Notes under the pieces: model-generated
What the model was told of the DNA's origin: nothing
Databases searched by the model: none
Seen by the model: only the letters and a program-made list of their open reading frames with translations
Translations under genes and position numbers: made by a program
In this document: one piece after another, positions 47,151 to 58,284 of the stretch
Layout of the letters: each line of letters begins with the position of its first letter
Numbering within the stretch: the first letter of the stretch is position 1
Assembly (NCBI GenBank): GCA_947579605.1
Contig: OX388325.1
Span: 9,605,572 to 9,669,571, forward strand
Source: Athripsodes cinereus
Lineage: Eukaryota > Arthropoda > Insecta > Trichoptera > Leptoceridae
Reading direction: 5' to 3'
Length of the DNA stretch: 64,000 bases

Positions 47151-47329
47151 ATTGCCCAAGGAGAAGAAGTTTTAGTGACAAATAATTTTAAATAAAAAGA
47201 AAACATCGCTCAATAAATTTATTCGGAATACAAAACATCATTTAATTTTTTTTAAATTCTAACGTATTCGTCCACGTTAACACAGTATACGAATTGAAAA
47301 TACATTGTATTGTTCAATAATACATAGAA

Positions 47330-47883
47330 AATAATTGTGTCGGTTAATATCAAAAATGGTTAAATCCCAACTAAACGTTTTTCCACAAATGACATTTTTT
47401 TGTTACAATATTAATTGCAATCGAATTAATTTAATAAGAAGACTTGATTTAGGTTTTAAATATAAGTTATAACGTATTTCATTTATCAAAATAATAATAA
47501 TCTCAACACAATTCACAAAAAATAAGAATTTATTTTGGATTTAACCGAATTTGATATAATCAGATGGATTTTACCAATTTTGAAGAAATTTGCAGGTGTA
47601 CTTAGCCAATTTTGAAGTAATTTGTCACTATCAAATGCAAACTGTCGGCCATTTTTCAAAAAATAAACTGCTGCGATTGGCCATTTTGGATTTAGCTAAT
47701 TATGAAAAACAGCATGATATGGATGTTACTGAGATTGATATAAAGGTGAATTTTAAACTTAAATTACTATAGTAAAACGTTGGTCATCCTATGTAGTATT
47801 AACATCTTCATAGTATTGGCATAAAAAGTCGATTTTTACCTTACTTGGATTTTACCGATTTTGATATCCACCGACACAATTAA
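47330..47883. mobile_element. MITE with TGTGTCGGT ends
   Basis: AATTGTGTCGGTTAATATCA at the left is complementary to TTTTGATATCCACCGACACAATT at the right (a few mismatches). The subterminal phrases GGTTAAATCC and GGATTTTACC recur, and TTTACCAATTTTGAAG repeats internally. No coding sequence is recognised. Confidence 0.65.
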
Positions 47884-48800
47884 ATAATACATATTGTTAA
47901 AATAATAATACCTGCTGGATGATGTGAGAAATATGATGAAATTCTTCTTTTTCCGGGTACAAAAAACTTCTATTCTGAGCTATTTTTCGCCAATTGAGCT
48001 TTCTCTTGGAATGGGTTTGAATTGAAAAAAAAAACCAAAATTTCCCATACGAAAATCTCTTATAAATAAATGCCATTTTGTAATACATAAATACAGCGTA
48101 GAGAAAACATGAAAGAAAATGAGTACCGATAAGTAATAAAGTTGATTGAATGCACCCCGCAGACAGACATGGAAATGTACTAGGATTGTGTCGCGGACTG
48201 TTCAAGCGATAATGGTTTTTGTAGCCTTTATTACAAACTATTTTTCTGTATATATATTTATAATATTGTTTAGATGGTTTTATTTATAAATGTGTAGACT
48301 ATAGTTCTGTATAAAACAATGTCTAGGGTGGAGTGATGTAGTCCACATTTTCTTGAAAATTTATTTGTGTTTTTCAAATACACCCAATCTAGCTATTTAG
48401 CCGCTCTGGGTAAAAATAATACTTCCTCGCCTCCAAACTTTTGACAGGGTAAAGAAATTTGAAATATTTCACAATCTCTTTGGTTTTTATAAGATATTTT
48501 TTCACGATCTCAGAAATTGTATTTTTCCAGCCCTTATTTATGCCACTTTGGACATTTGCCCTACTCACCCTCCCCTTAGATCGGGTCCTGCCTACAATAT
48601 TCATAAATCAATCGATTTTGGGTGTATGGCCATCTGTCAAAACAATATCTGTCAGTATTTTTTTTTTATTTTTTATTTAATTTTAAATTTTACATATATT
48701 AAATTTAACATAAATATTATATTTAAAAAATATTTTTTAATAAATATACCTTTTTTACAAAAATAATAATTAATAATAATAAAAATAATAATACCTACAA
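47884..48800. other. Unassigned AT-rich DNA
   Basis: No supported gene. The frames at 47897-48205 and 48389-48604 (-) show no family features. 48660-48790 is almost pure A+T. Confidence 0.35.
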
Positions 48801-48804
48801 TAGA

Positions 48805-48925
48805 TATTTCAGGCACAATGCTGGTATTCCGTATTTCGAACCCGCGTTGTGAGCCTAATCCTTTGATATCCTGTATATCTGGATAGGTGAATTTTTCCCG
48901 GCATTAGACTGTTAAGTTTTTGTGT
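48805..48925. repeat. Short dispersed repeat (partner near 54678)
   Basis: ATCTGGATAGGTGAATTTTT, then CCCGGCATTAGACTGTTAA, recurs as ATCCAGATAGGTGAATTTTT, then CCCGGCTTTAGACTATTAA, at 54687-54725. The element type is unknown. Confidence 0.55.
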
Positions 48926-48949
48926 GACCATGACTGATCATATGGAGAC

Positions 48950-49260
48950 TTATCTGGTTGTATAATGCTGAGAAGTGTGGATGGCAATTCTGCCGCCGCG
49001 TGGAAAAAAAAGTAAAACATAATTTATTCTCTCAAATTTAAGCAAAGCTCGTGCTTTGATAGACAGTTTCATTATTATATACACGTTTATTCGCTCATAC
49101 CTTTCAAGGAGGTCTTTCGTATTTATCTCTAATCTCTCGAAAGGCGGACTGCTTTTGAGATGTGGCGCTGGTGCTGCACACGCATAACGAAGGTTCATTA
49201 GACAGAACAGCGAATAAGCACATTGTATTTTTTTTTTAGATTTCGTCACATCACTGCTGA
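48950..49260 (-). mobile_element. LINE 3'-region fragment
   Basis: The minus strand carries ATCAAAGCACGAGCTTTGCT, the same terminal phrase as the LINE at 61885-62500 (CAAAGCACGAGCACTGCTCA) and the fragment at 61610-61690. The 99-codon frame here is LINE-derived at best. Confidence 0.4.
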
Positions 49261-49451
49261 CCGTTTTATTTCATTACATTTGTTGGTATACTAGGTATCC
49301 CATTGCGAGAAGAAGAAATGTTTAGTTTAGCGCACCTTATTAGCTTCTAAATAATAATAAATATTGTATACTACCACTAAGCAGTGGCGGTCTTAACGGT
49401 GTGCCAATTGGGCAAACCACGGGCTTTTTAGAGCTCCATTTTTTTAAATAC

Positions 49452-49625
49452 TTACTACCATGTCATCATGGCATTTCCCACAAGTGGGGTAGCCAGCAGA
49501 CTAGCTGCATGTGATAAATATGCAAGCCGTCCTTTTCGTGCTATCAAAAGAGTAAGACATTCAGAATCGGTGGCAAACCTCATCGCTGAATTAAAGATGT
49601 AAAACACCTGCCAGTTTGAAAAATC
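49452..49625 (+). repeat. SINE body copy (main dispersed family)
   Basis: ACTACCATGTCATCATGGCA, then TTTCCCACAAGTGGGGTAGC, then CAGACTAGCTGCATGTGATA, GTCCTTTTCGTGCTATCAAA and AGACATTCAGAATCGGTGGC: one of the clearest bodies. It has no tRNA-like head. Confidence 0.75.
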
Positions 49626-49704
49626 TTCTACAAAACTGAAGAGATCGTGAATTTCTCAAATTAAGAATCAGCGGATGCAAGAGAAGTGCTGTGGATAGAA
49701 TGCA

Positions 49705-49870
49705 TGAGTTCGTCGGTAGCCTGGAGGTAGAGTCTCGGCCTTCAGAACATGGGTTTCGTGGTTCGATCCCAGGTGCCGGCAAACTCCCCTTTCACGGCAC
49801 AAGCTTTTAGCTTAGCGTGAAAGGTGTATAAGGTTTATTTGGGTTTATAACAAACCCAGATATATCTTTT
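49705..49870 (+). repeat. tRNA-derived SINE (second family), plus copy
   Basis: The head TCGGTAGCCTGGAGGTAGAG (A-box-like) is followed by GTGGTTCGATCCCAGGTGCC (B box), the body AACTCCCCTTTCACGGCACA and the tail GGGTTTATAACAAACCCAGA. It matches 5386-5592 over its length. Confidence 0.8.
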
Positions 49871-49969
49871 TTTAAAAAACAAAAAAAAAAGTTTCGTGTA
49901 AAGGACATGTTGAACGAACGGATGAGAGAAAGATGTCAAAGATAATAATATACCTACTTTTCTCAAAAA

Positions 49970-50180
49970 GAGGGCGTGAGGAAGCGCAGGCATCCAAGAA
50001 GCACGTATCTTGATCCCGTGAATCAAATTCTCAAGGACGGCCGAGTGTTAAGTAAGAGAAATCGACGTGCTTGTATGAGAAATAAGTTGAATGCAGAAGA
50101 AGCGAAAGTAGTGTGTAAGGATAGGGCGTTCCGTTCTCTCTGCCTACTCCACCTGGAATATGGTATGAAGGTATAGTACA
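49970..50180 (+). mobile_element. RTE-like LINE 3' end
   Basis: The frame at 49976-50176 reads MRKRRHPRSTYLDPVNQILK, then DGRVLSKRNRRACMRN, then LNAEEAKVVCKDRAF, homologous to the C-terminus at 43892-44533. It ends in GGTATAGTACATTATAT. Confidence 0.75.
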
Positions 50181-50364
50181 TTATATATGTATAGCTGTAC
50201 CATAATGAAAATTTGGCAACGGGGATTGAAATTTTATGAAATTCCTATAGGTGGCAAATTGTTTCAGGGACCTCGCAAAATCGCTTTGTTCGGAGCCCCG
50301 GACGATTCATATTGTGCGGGATTTCGATTCACCCGGGTACCCGCAAAAGCTAGGACCGCCACAG

Positions 50365-50945
50365 CTTCTCAACACATAGACATTAACATAGATAATGTTT
50401 TTTTAGGTATACTGTTATATTGATAAAAGTGACTTGCTTTGCGTGTATAAATGATAAGGTTTGATTAATTCCAGAATGTGTACTAAAAAAGTTTCATACA
50501 TACATACTAGATAATAAATAGGTATTCAAATAACCTGATAATTTCTGAAGTCATTGGGACAGAATATATTTCAAAGTTTTTTTAGCAATTTTTGATTATT
50601 AAAAAAATAAGATATTTGATATTTGCGCCGTAAAGCCTGCCACCTTTCCTCAGTGCTCCAGCAGCACATTCCCCACGCGGCTCTAGATGGCTATCACCCA
50701 TCTATTAAAGCTCCCTTGAGCTACAAGACAGGATAGTTTGGTCTACCTTACAATTGGAAGGATTAGGAAAGAAGAAAATTACAAGGGTGATTGACGCCAA
50801 ATGCACTAGATTTCAGTGTTGAAACCTGCACGAAGCGTCGGGCACAAGCCAACGGTCTTTTTCAAGACCAATTAAAAAATCTTTTTCAAGACTACTGTAT
50901 GTAGACTACCCAAAAAAAACACATTATTCATCTAAAATTTCTGAA
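50365..50945. other. Unassigned DNA with a less AT-rich block
   Basis: 50630-50870 is less AT-rich than its surroundings (GCCACCTTTCCTCAGTGCTC and onward) and might be retroelement-derived, but no coding signature or repeat partner was found. Confidence 0.3.
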
Positions 50946-50984
50946 ATTTTTTAATCTAGATCAACTACTTTACTATCAAGGAAT

Positions 50985-51325
50985 ATTCCACAAGTAGGAT
51001 AGCTGAAAAATATATTTTACATTTTAAATTCAGCAATGTGGCTTGCCACCCACCCTGAATGTCTTAAATTTTTGTTGGTACACAGAGGACACTTTGCATT
51101 TTATTCCATGCAGCTTGTCTGCTGGCTACCCCACTTGTGGGATATGCCGTGATGGTATAGAGAGAAAGAGAACTTAGCAGGCTGATGGCAAGTAATAAAT
51201 ATGCAGACAGTCCTCTTCGTGTCAATACAAAAATAAGACATTCAAAATGGGTGGTACGCTTCACCGCAAAACCGTAGATGTAAATTGTCTTGCACGTGAG
51301 ATTTTACGAACATTCCTCTTTTACA
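50985..51325. repeat. Back-to-back SINE body fragments
   Basis: 51025-51160 is a minus-orientation body (CAATGTGGCTTGCCACCCAC, CCCCACTTGTGGGATATGCC). 51165-51325 is a plus-orientation body (GTAATAAATATGCAGACAGT, ATGGGTGGTACGCTTCACCG). Together they form a long imperfect inverted repeat. Confidence 0.65.
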
Positions 51326-52295
51326 GAGCACTCGAAAACTTGCAACAAAAAAAGAAAAGAATATTAAAAATAGTATTGCCACCTGGTGAGAAAAATTCAC
51401 ACTAAAATGATTTATTTACGTGTCCTTTTGATTCTTCCTTTAGTCGTCATTCGTCAGTGCCGCTTGGTTGTTGAGTTACATAGTCGAGTTCAGTAGTAGG
51501 TACCTATATTATATTCAGTTTCAGTATGGGCTTAGCGGTAGAAGAGCGAGTAGCGAGTGCTTTCATACGAAGCTTATTGTAAAAAAAGTACGCGAAGTTC
51601 TTGAGTATACATAGTATTAAATTTAGGATACCCCTAGCGAAAAAACGACGCAACAATAATTAATAATATCACCGCGATTTTGAAAATAGAATAAAAAAAT
51701 TAATTTGAAAAATATGTTTTTTTTTTAATTTTTAATGATGTTGTTTGTTGCCAGTGATTTAATTTATTAAATTATTTAATATCAAAAATATTTTATTTTA
51801 TGAATAATTTAATTAAAAAATAAATCGTGACTTGTTTGTAAGTGTTTGCGAGCGAAAATTTTGTGTTTAATTTATGAAAATTAGTGTATGTTTGGAATTT
51901 AAAAAACATTATGTTAAAAAATCTTTGTAATTTTTGTTTAAAAATAATGTTCTATTCCTTATTCAATTTTTTTTTTGATTTTTTTAAGGTTTTAAAGCAT
52001 CTGTGTGACACATTTTTGTGTGAATATTTAGTGTGCTGGAAGTTATAAACTGAGTAAATTTATTTGAATGAAATCAACAGGTTATGAAGGAATATTTCGG
52101 GTTAAAGGATTTTTGCAACACATTATGTTGAAAAAAAAGCTACTTAAGAAATATTAAATTTTTGTCTTGCTATAAACATAGGTCACACACTCTTTTCCGC
52201 AAATTGTCCAGTGTCCAACTGTATAAGGCAGATGTTATTCGTAATAGGTATAAGATAATTAATAAATATATTTCCTGGAACAATTAGTCTGCCAC
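51326..52295. other. Unassigned DNA, possible non-coding exon near 51420-51620
   Basis: 51420-51620 is more complex than its surroundings and reads like an insect 5' UTR (ATTCGTCAGTGCCGCTTGGT contains an initiator-like TCAGT), but no coding exon follows on either strand. 51650-52170 is extremely AT-rich. Confidence 0.2.
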
Positions 52296-52465
52296 TCCTT
52301 TCCGTAGGTTTTCGAGTGTCCTGTAAAACGCAGGGATTCGAAAAATAAATACATTTTACATCTTCATCTGAGTTTTGCCACCAATCCGAATGTCTTGATT
52401 TTTGTTGGCACGGAGCACGACACGGCTGGTCTGCCCCAATTGTGGAATATGATGGGAAAGATAAT
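52296..52465 (-). repeat. SINE body copy (main dispersed family)
   Basis: GTTTTCGAGTGTCCTGTAAA, then TCTTCATCTGAGTTTTGCCA, then TTGTTGGCACGGAGCACGAC and CCCCAATTGTGGAATATGAT: a minus-orientation body in the expected order. Confidence 0.7.
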
Positions 52466-52789
52466 TTATATCTTCATTTCAGAATTGTGGTATAGGGTCG
52501 CCCATACTGTATGACTTATTTTTAATAGCACATTTAGGACGATCTGCGCGTTCATTATTTCCTTTCTATTTGTAAATGAAAAGTTTCCGACGGCTGCCGT
52601 ATTTATCTATATCTTAACGATATCTTTCAAAAATGGTATAACCAGTAGAAATACCTACTATTGCACGTAATAAATATGCCTGTAAATAAATAAATAAATG
52701 ATTTAGGGTTTCTGTGTTGAACTGTTGACTTAACAAAAATAAACACAGAACATAAAAATTAACAAAATTAGACCAAAAGGCGGACTTGT

Positions 52790-53095
52790 TGCTGAGCAAC
52801 GTCTGTATAGATTGTCAGTATGTAAAAAAATATGTCATTCAGAATGGGTGATATATCTCATCACTGTTTTTTAAAATTTAGTTGGTATATTAAACTAGAT
52901 ACATTAGGTACACTATATATTATTAGAATATATATTCTTATTAGATTTTAACATCTTAAATTTTGAAGTGAAGAAGTTCAAGGGTCATTCTGAATATTTT
53001 ATTTTGATATGAACAGTAAAACTTAACATTTATTACACTTAGTAGTAATTCGACTGGCTTCTCCACTTGTGAAAGCCGCGGTGATGGTTGTTTAG
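52790..53095. repeat. Two degenerate SINE fragments
   Basis: A plus fragment lies near 52830 (TGTCATTCAGAATGGGTGAT). A minus fragment at 52975-53090 holds GGGTCATTCTGAATATTTTA and TTCTCCACTTGTGAAAGCCG. Both are strongly diverged. Confidence 0.5.
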
Positions 53096-53235
53096 ATGAA
53101 ATATCATAGATTTTGATGAATTGAACTAAACACAGTCCGATTTTGAAATCAGAATTTTAATAGGTTAGTTTTTTTCATACAGTTTTTCATTTGTAAAGGA
53201 AAATTCAGTTCGTACAAAATTAAAAGATCCATATC

Positions 53236-53440
53236 ATTACGACATATCCCTCAAATGGGGTAGCTAGCAAACCAGCTGTCCTCTACGTGCCAACAAAAAA
53301 TTGAGACATTCAGGATGGGTGGCAAACATCATCACTGAAATAAAGATGTAAAATGCCTTTATTAAAAAAAACATCTTTTTACTGGACTCTCGAAAACTTT
53401 CGAAAAAGAATGGCAGACCAATTCTTTGCCGCGTGCTTTT
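53236..53440 (+). repeat. SINE body copy (main dispersed family)
   Basis: CATTACGACATATCCCTCAA, GGCAAACATCATCACTGAAA and CTGGACTCTCGAAAACTTTC, then GAATGGCAGACCAATTCTTT: a plus-orientation body reaching the 3' end of the family. Confidence 0.7.
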
Positions 53441-53911
53441 TCCATAAAAATTAAAGGAAGTTTATATAAAATTGCAGGTACTCACTTCAGAAGTATAGGG
53501 TGTTTCTAAGTGTTTTTTAATTGCCAACCATCAAAGCAACAGTGTTACTATTGTTTTTTTCTTATCTCCAATCAACATTATGGGCACCCTGTAATTTCAA
53601 CATTATATATTATTATAATTATTCCGCGCTCTTTTATAGAAAAACATAAATAATTTTTCAAATATCAAGCTATCGTGATGTACCTATGTTGTACTAGTTT
53701 ATTACTGTTCACCCTATACTTATCTAATGAAATATGCGTTATTAGGTTTTCTTTTCTATTTTTATGAAAAAAATAATAAATTTTAGCGTACTTAGCATAT
53801 TATTTTTGACTGAACGAGGAAGCCAACTTTTTTTTTTTAATCTAAATGGCTTTAAGAAAAGTCTGTTATCTCCACAGAATTCCATACAAAACCTAGAACC
53901 CTGACTCGTTT

Positions 53912-54148
53912 ACAAAAGTGAGGCAAAAATCTATGAATTTTTGACAGAATGGTTGGTGGAAACGTGTGGTGTTTCCTACATTTTATGGACTATTTCTCGC
54001 AATTTTATAAAAATATATCATTTTTTCATTTATATAAACGTAATTGGACATTTTTTTAAGTTCTTGTCGACGTTTTTAACGATTTACCACACTTCTTTCC
54101 GCCAACCGTTCTGTCATAAGTGCCGAAAAATGGTGCCTCACTTGATTG
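53912..54148. mobile_element. MITE with about 55-bp inverted repeats
   Basis: AAGTGAGGCAAAAATCTATG, then ACAGAATGGTTGGTGGAAAC, then GTGTGGT at the left pairs with ACCACACTTCTTTCCGCCAA, then CCGTTCTGTCATAAG, then GCCTCACTT at the right. No coding sequence is present. Confidence 0.7.
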
Positions 54149-54828
54149 CAATGAAAATACATACGAGTACTCCATCTAGGTATTATTAATGAAAATCTAT
54201 GGTTATCTCACACGTGAAAGCTATCGGGATGGTTTTGATATTCTTACTAGCCTAAAAATGATTATTTTACATCGTCTGTCTTTTAAAAGCCTAAATTTGT
54301 AAATTTGTAAATAAATAGAATAAAATACTGATGTAAATCATCTGCAAGACAGGAGAACATGGAAAGAAATGCAGTATTCCAATATCCAGCAATTCATTGA
54401 TTTGGCAGTAACGTTGGGGTAGTTTCTAAACATTATTACGGAGTTTGGAGTCAAAAAACTTTAGTAATATCACTAGAAAAAATATTCTACTGAATGACAG
54501 GATACCTGTTGAAACCTTGGTCGCTCGTAGAATGTAATTATCCACCTATATTAGACATGATAGTCTTTCTACCGACTTTGCAATCTCGAAAAAAAACTTT
54601 ACCATCTATAATCTTTATAAAACTGCTACTGCCATTTGAACTCCAAATAATTTGAAGACGAATAATACTTAGAATAATATGCTCGTATCCAGATAGGTGA
54701 ATTTTTCCCGGCTTTAGACTATTAATACTATTACAAATGATTTAATAAAATGCAAACAGAATGAAATATTACTAATTTTGTACAACTCCATTGAGAACAA
54801 ATAAACAAAACTATAAATCATTTTATTT

Positions 54829-55051
54829 TTACAAATATCAATTTTTCTAAACACAGTACTTTTTCAATAAATTTTTTAAAGGACTCGAGCGCTTTCAACA
54901 AAAGTTCAGTTTGACATTTTCAAGTGGACTGATTGAAAAAAATATAAATCATATTGAAAATATCAAACTGAGCTTATGACGATAGCGCTCAAGTTCTTTA
55001 AAAAAATTAGTGAAAAATTAATTGTTTTTAGAAATATTTATATTTGTAACA
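54829..55051. mobile_element. Foldback MITE of about 220 bp
   Basis: TTTACAAATATCAATTTTTC and the later TTTTTTAAAGGACTCGAGCG pair with GCGCTCAAGTTCTTTAAAAA and AATATTTATATTTGTAA at the right. Pairing continues through GTTCAGTTTGACATTTTCA against its complement, leaving a short loop. Confidence 0.7.
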
Positions 55052-55306
55052 GTGATATGTTACAACTAGATTCGCAATGTCATACAAATATTCTCTAAAA
55101 ATGTGTACCCACCCGTCGAGGTACAATACCTGAGTAATATATATTCATCTCTTTTCTTTTGTATATATTCATCTCTATCTACCGGCCTTTGTATCTGTTA
55201 TAATCCCCATTCTCATATTGTCTATCTCTTGTTATCTACAAACAATTTATATGTGTGTCGCTTTTTTTCAAACTAAAAATTGCGGCACCAAGGACCGCAA
55301 CGAGAT

Positions 55307-56564
55307 TTTATTGATGGTACATGTTTGAGATTCATATTGCAAATCTAGGTATAACATATCACTGGTTTGTAATCATGAATTTTATTGATGGTACATGTTT
55401 GAGATTCATATTGCAAATCTTGGTATAACATATCACTGGTTTGTAATCATGAATTTTATTGATGGTACATGTTTGAGATTCATATTGCAAATCTTGGTAT
55501 AACATATCACTGGTTTGTAATCATGAATTTTATTGATGGTACATGTTTGAGATTCATATTGCAAATCTTGGTATAACATATCACTGGTTTGTAATCATGA
55601 ATTTTATTGATGGTACATGTTTGAGATTCATATTGCAAATCTTGGTATAACATATCACTGGTTTGTAATCATGAATTTTATTGATGGTACATGTTTGAGA
55701 TTCATATTGCAAATCTTGGTATAACATATCACTGGTTTGTAATCATGAATTTTATTGATGGTACATGTTTGAGATTCATATTGCAAATCTTGGTATAACA
55801 TATCACTGGTTTGTAATCATGAATTTTATTGATGGTACATGTTTGAGATTCATATTGCAAATCTTGGTATAACATATCACTGGTTTGTAATCATGAATTT
55901 TATTGATGGTACATGTTTGAGATTCATATTGCAAATCTAGGTATAACATATCACTGGTTTGTAATCATGAATTTTATTGATGGTACATGTTTGAGATTCA
56001 TATTGCAAATCTAGGTATAACATATCACTGGTTTGTAATCATGAATTTTATTGATGGTACATGTTTGAGATTCATATTGCAAATCTAGGTATAACATATC
56101 ACTGGTTTGTAATCATGAATTTTATTGATGGTACATGTTTGAGATTCATATTGCAAATCTAGGTATAACATATCACTGGTTTGTAATCATGAATTTTATT
56201 GATGGTACATGTTTGAGATTCATATTGCAAATCTAGGTATAACATATCACTGGTTTGTAATCATGAATTTTATTGATGGTACATGTTTGAGATTCATATT
56301 GCAAATCTAGGTATAACATATCACTGGTTTGTAATCATGAATTTTATTGATGGTACATGTTTGAGATTCATATTGCAAATCTAGGTATAACATATCACTG
56401 GTTTGTAATCATGAATTTTATTGATGGTACATGTTTGAGATTCATATTGCAAATCTAGGTATAACATATCACTGGTTTGTAATCATGAATTTTATTGATG
56501 GTACATGTTTGAGATTCATATTGCAAATCTAGGTATAACATATCACTGGTTTGTAATCATGAAT
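55307..56564. repeat. 74-bp tandem array, 17 copies
   Basis: The unit starts TTTATTGATGGTACATGTTT, passes through GAGATTCATATTGCAAATCT, and ends GGTTTGTAATCATGAAT. Starts recur every 74 bp from 55307 to 56491. Copies are virtually identical except one A/T site (AAATCTAGG or AAATCTTGG): copy 1 has A, copies 2-8 have T, copies 9-17 have A. No open frame survives across units because 74 is not a multiple of three. It is a recently expanded minisatellite. Confidence 0.95.
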
Positions 56565-56679
56565 TTTCACTCTGTGAATGTACCAACATTAGAAATACAT
56601 TTTATTTTTGTTATTAAACGATTAATATCTTTTGTCCCGTGTAATCTCCGCCAAAAAAATAAGTCGCCCACAATAATAA

Positions 56680-57085
56680 ATATTGCTATTCAAGATGAAT
56701 GGCAAATTTCATCGCCGAATTTAAGATTCAAAATGTCTTTTTTTTTTACTTGTAAGGTAAAATACCACCTAAAAGGTAAAAATGGTAAAAATATTCAACA
56801 TAATAAAAGAAATAGCACCAAAATACATTGATCATTTTATCCATGGAGTTTGAAACAATAGGTCATTCACTCCTTTCTGTTAGTTTTTCAGTGTTCTGTA
56901 AAAAGCGTAAAATTCGTAAAACATCAAGGATATAACATTTTGTATCTTAAATTCAGCAATGAGGTATGCTAACAGTCCTGAATGTGTTATTGTTTTATTG
57001 GCACGTAGATGACAATCTGCATGTTTATTACATACAGTTAGCCTACTGGCTAACCCACTTGTGGGATATGCTGTGGTGGAAACTA
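56680..57085. repeat. SINE body fragments, plus then minus
   Basis: 56690-56745 is a plus fragment (AAGATGAATGGCAAATTTCA, TCGCCGAATTTAAGATTCAA). 56860-57080 is a minus body (GTTTTTCAGTGTTCTGTAAA, CAATGAGGTATGCTAACAGT, ACCCACTTGTGGGATATGCT). Confidence 0.65.
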
Positions 57086-57089
57086 TTCC

Positions 57090-57552
57090 ACTAAGTAGTA
57101 GATTATTTTCGTTCGCAAATATTTGCACGTCACGGATTTGAAATGAAAAATAAAAAAAATAATTAAATGAATAAAATTCGATTTTTTTGTAGAAAAGTGG
57201 CATAGACTGTCAGTGTTTTCAAAAATAAATGAATAATTGCTTAAATATTACAAATAAAATAAATATTTTTCTACCCGAAGCAACGTAGTGAATTTGTAGT
57301 GAAAAAAATATTATTTTTTATTTCAAAAAGTGGTTTGTGTGACAACTGGAAAATTGGATTGTTTTTATACTGGTAAGTTGAAAATAATTTGATTATATTA
57401 CATTTTCTTTATAAAAGTCAAGGGACCTTGCATCCCTTGTGTCACCGCGACCATAGTACATATATCTATAGTGACATCCTTCTATATCATATCTCGCTCT
57501 CAAGATCTACATAATATATGCGTCATGTAACTCACGATTTGTCTTTTCTGTG
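57090..57552. other. Unassigned DNA, possible non-coding exon with donor at 57371
   Basis: 57280-57370 ends in ACTG followed by GTAAGTTG, a strong splice-donor-like match, but no open frame or partner acceptor can be tied to it. Confidence 0.2.
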
Positions 57553-57557
57553 TCCAG

Positions 57558-57759
57558 CAGGGCTACTCTTGACACAATCTAAATACGATCTTAATCTAGT
57601 ATTGATCTTAATCATACGACGCGCGAAGGGACTGTGGTCAAAAATACCGCGCTACCGCTACCTTGAGATTGGTATGCGCGTATTTTTGACTAATAGTCAC
57701 TTCGTGCGTCGTATGATTAAGATAAATATTGTATTTAGATTTTGTCAAGAGTAACCCTA
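57558..57759. mobile_element. Harbinger-type MITE, complete copy
   Basis: CAGGGCTACTCTTGACACAA at the left and TTTGTCAAGAGTAACCCTA at the right are complementary, flanked by CAG at 57555-57557 and 57760-57762. The interior GCGCGAAGGGACTGTGGTCA pairs with the right arm. It is the same family as 9061 and 45055. Confidence 0.85.
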
Positions 57760-57760
57760 C

Positions 57761-57865
57761 AGGCCCCGTAGTCAAAACACATTTTCACGCAACGTCGACA
57801 CGTTCTCGCAATGTCGTCTACATTCGAACGAAAACGTAACGCTAAAATGTGTTTTGACTAGGCCT
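57761..57865. mobile_element. 105-bp MITE with AGGCC ends
   Basis: AGGCCCCGTAGTCAAAACAC pairs with GTGTTTTGACTAGGCCT, and the interior ACGTTCTCGCAATGTCG words pair. It abuts the Harbinger-type MITE. It is related to 46387-47060 and 58285-58480. Confidence 0.7.
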
Positions 57866-58175
57866 ACTGCAGTGGCCCTCCGACTTGACTTCGATTGCGA
57901 GCGAGTGCGTCCCAATTATAGAGGATGTGGAAAGGTGTTTTATTTTCTTTTGCACAAAATCTGCAGACTGGAGTTTCTGACAGTCCAATTTTTGTCATGT
58001 GTTTCTGTGGTCTGCAGTGTACCGTCGAAATCCTGGTTACAATTCTTATTGGGTCGTAAAGTTTCATTCGGAATTTTCGCATCCGGAGTTTGGAGAAAAA
58101 CTGTCTTGGTAGGATTGAGATAGCACTGGTTGTCTGGAAGAATTCACGTAAGTGGTATGTAATGACTGACAAGTG
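57866..58175 (-). mobile_element. LINE ORF2 C-terminal fragment with zinc-knuckle-like motif
   Basis: The minus-strand frame reads HMTKIGLSETPVCRFCAKEN, then KTPFHILYNWDALARNR. This is the HLxKxGL..S..CRxC...E.T..H.L..C..L...R pattern that ends the ORF2 of jockey/R1-type LINEs after RNase H. The last Cys is replaced by Trp in YNWDAL. Confidence 0.65.
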
Positions 58176-58284
58176 TGTATAGAAAAGATACCTCCTGTAT
58201 ATAGGGTTGCCAGAAAAAATAAAAGCTGGTATTTTTAAGTGTTTTTTTTTATTACTAACCGCCGTGAATGAGGTCTAATATGTC

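Larger units (their letters stand above)
49382..50364. mobile_element. Composite element with CAGTGGCGGTC ends
   Basis: The left end CAGTGGCGGTCTTAACGG and the right end AGCTAGGACCGCCACAG are complementary with mismatches. Inside lie a main-family SINE copy (49452-49625), the second SINE family (49705-49870) and an RTE-like LINE tail (49970-50175), all of which could have landed in an older hAT-like MITE. No 8-bp target duplication is evident. Confidence 0.5.

Noticed and set aside
48950..49249. 99-codon minus-strand host gene
   Set aside because: It includes the terminal phrase of a LINE family found at 61610 and 62360 and has no independent domain.
55307..56564. CRISPR array
   Set aside because: The full 74-bp unit repeats head to tail with no unique spacers, and the setting is eukaryotic. 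It is a minisatellite.
56505..56831. 108-codon protein gene
   Set aside because: The frame begins inside the tandem array and runs into SINE DNA. It has no signature and is a by-product of the repeat.
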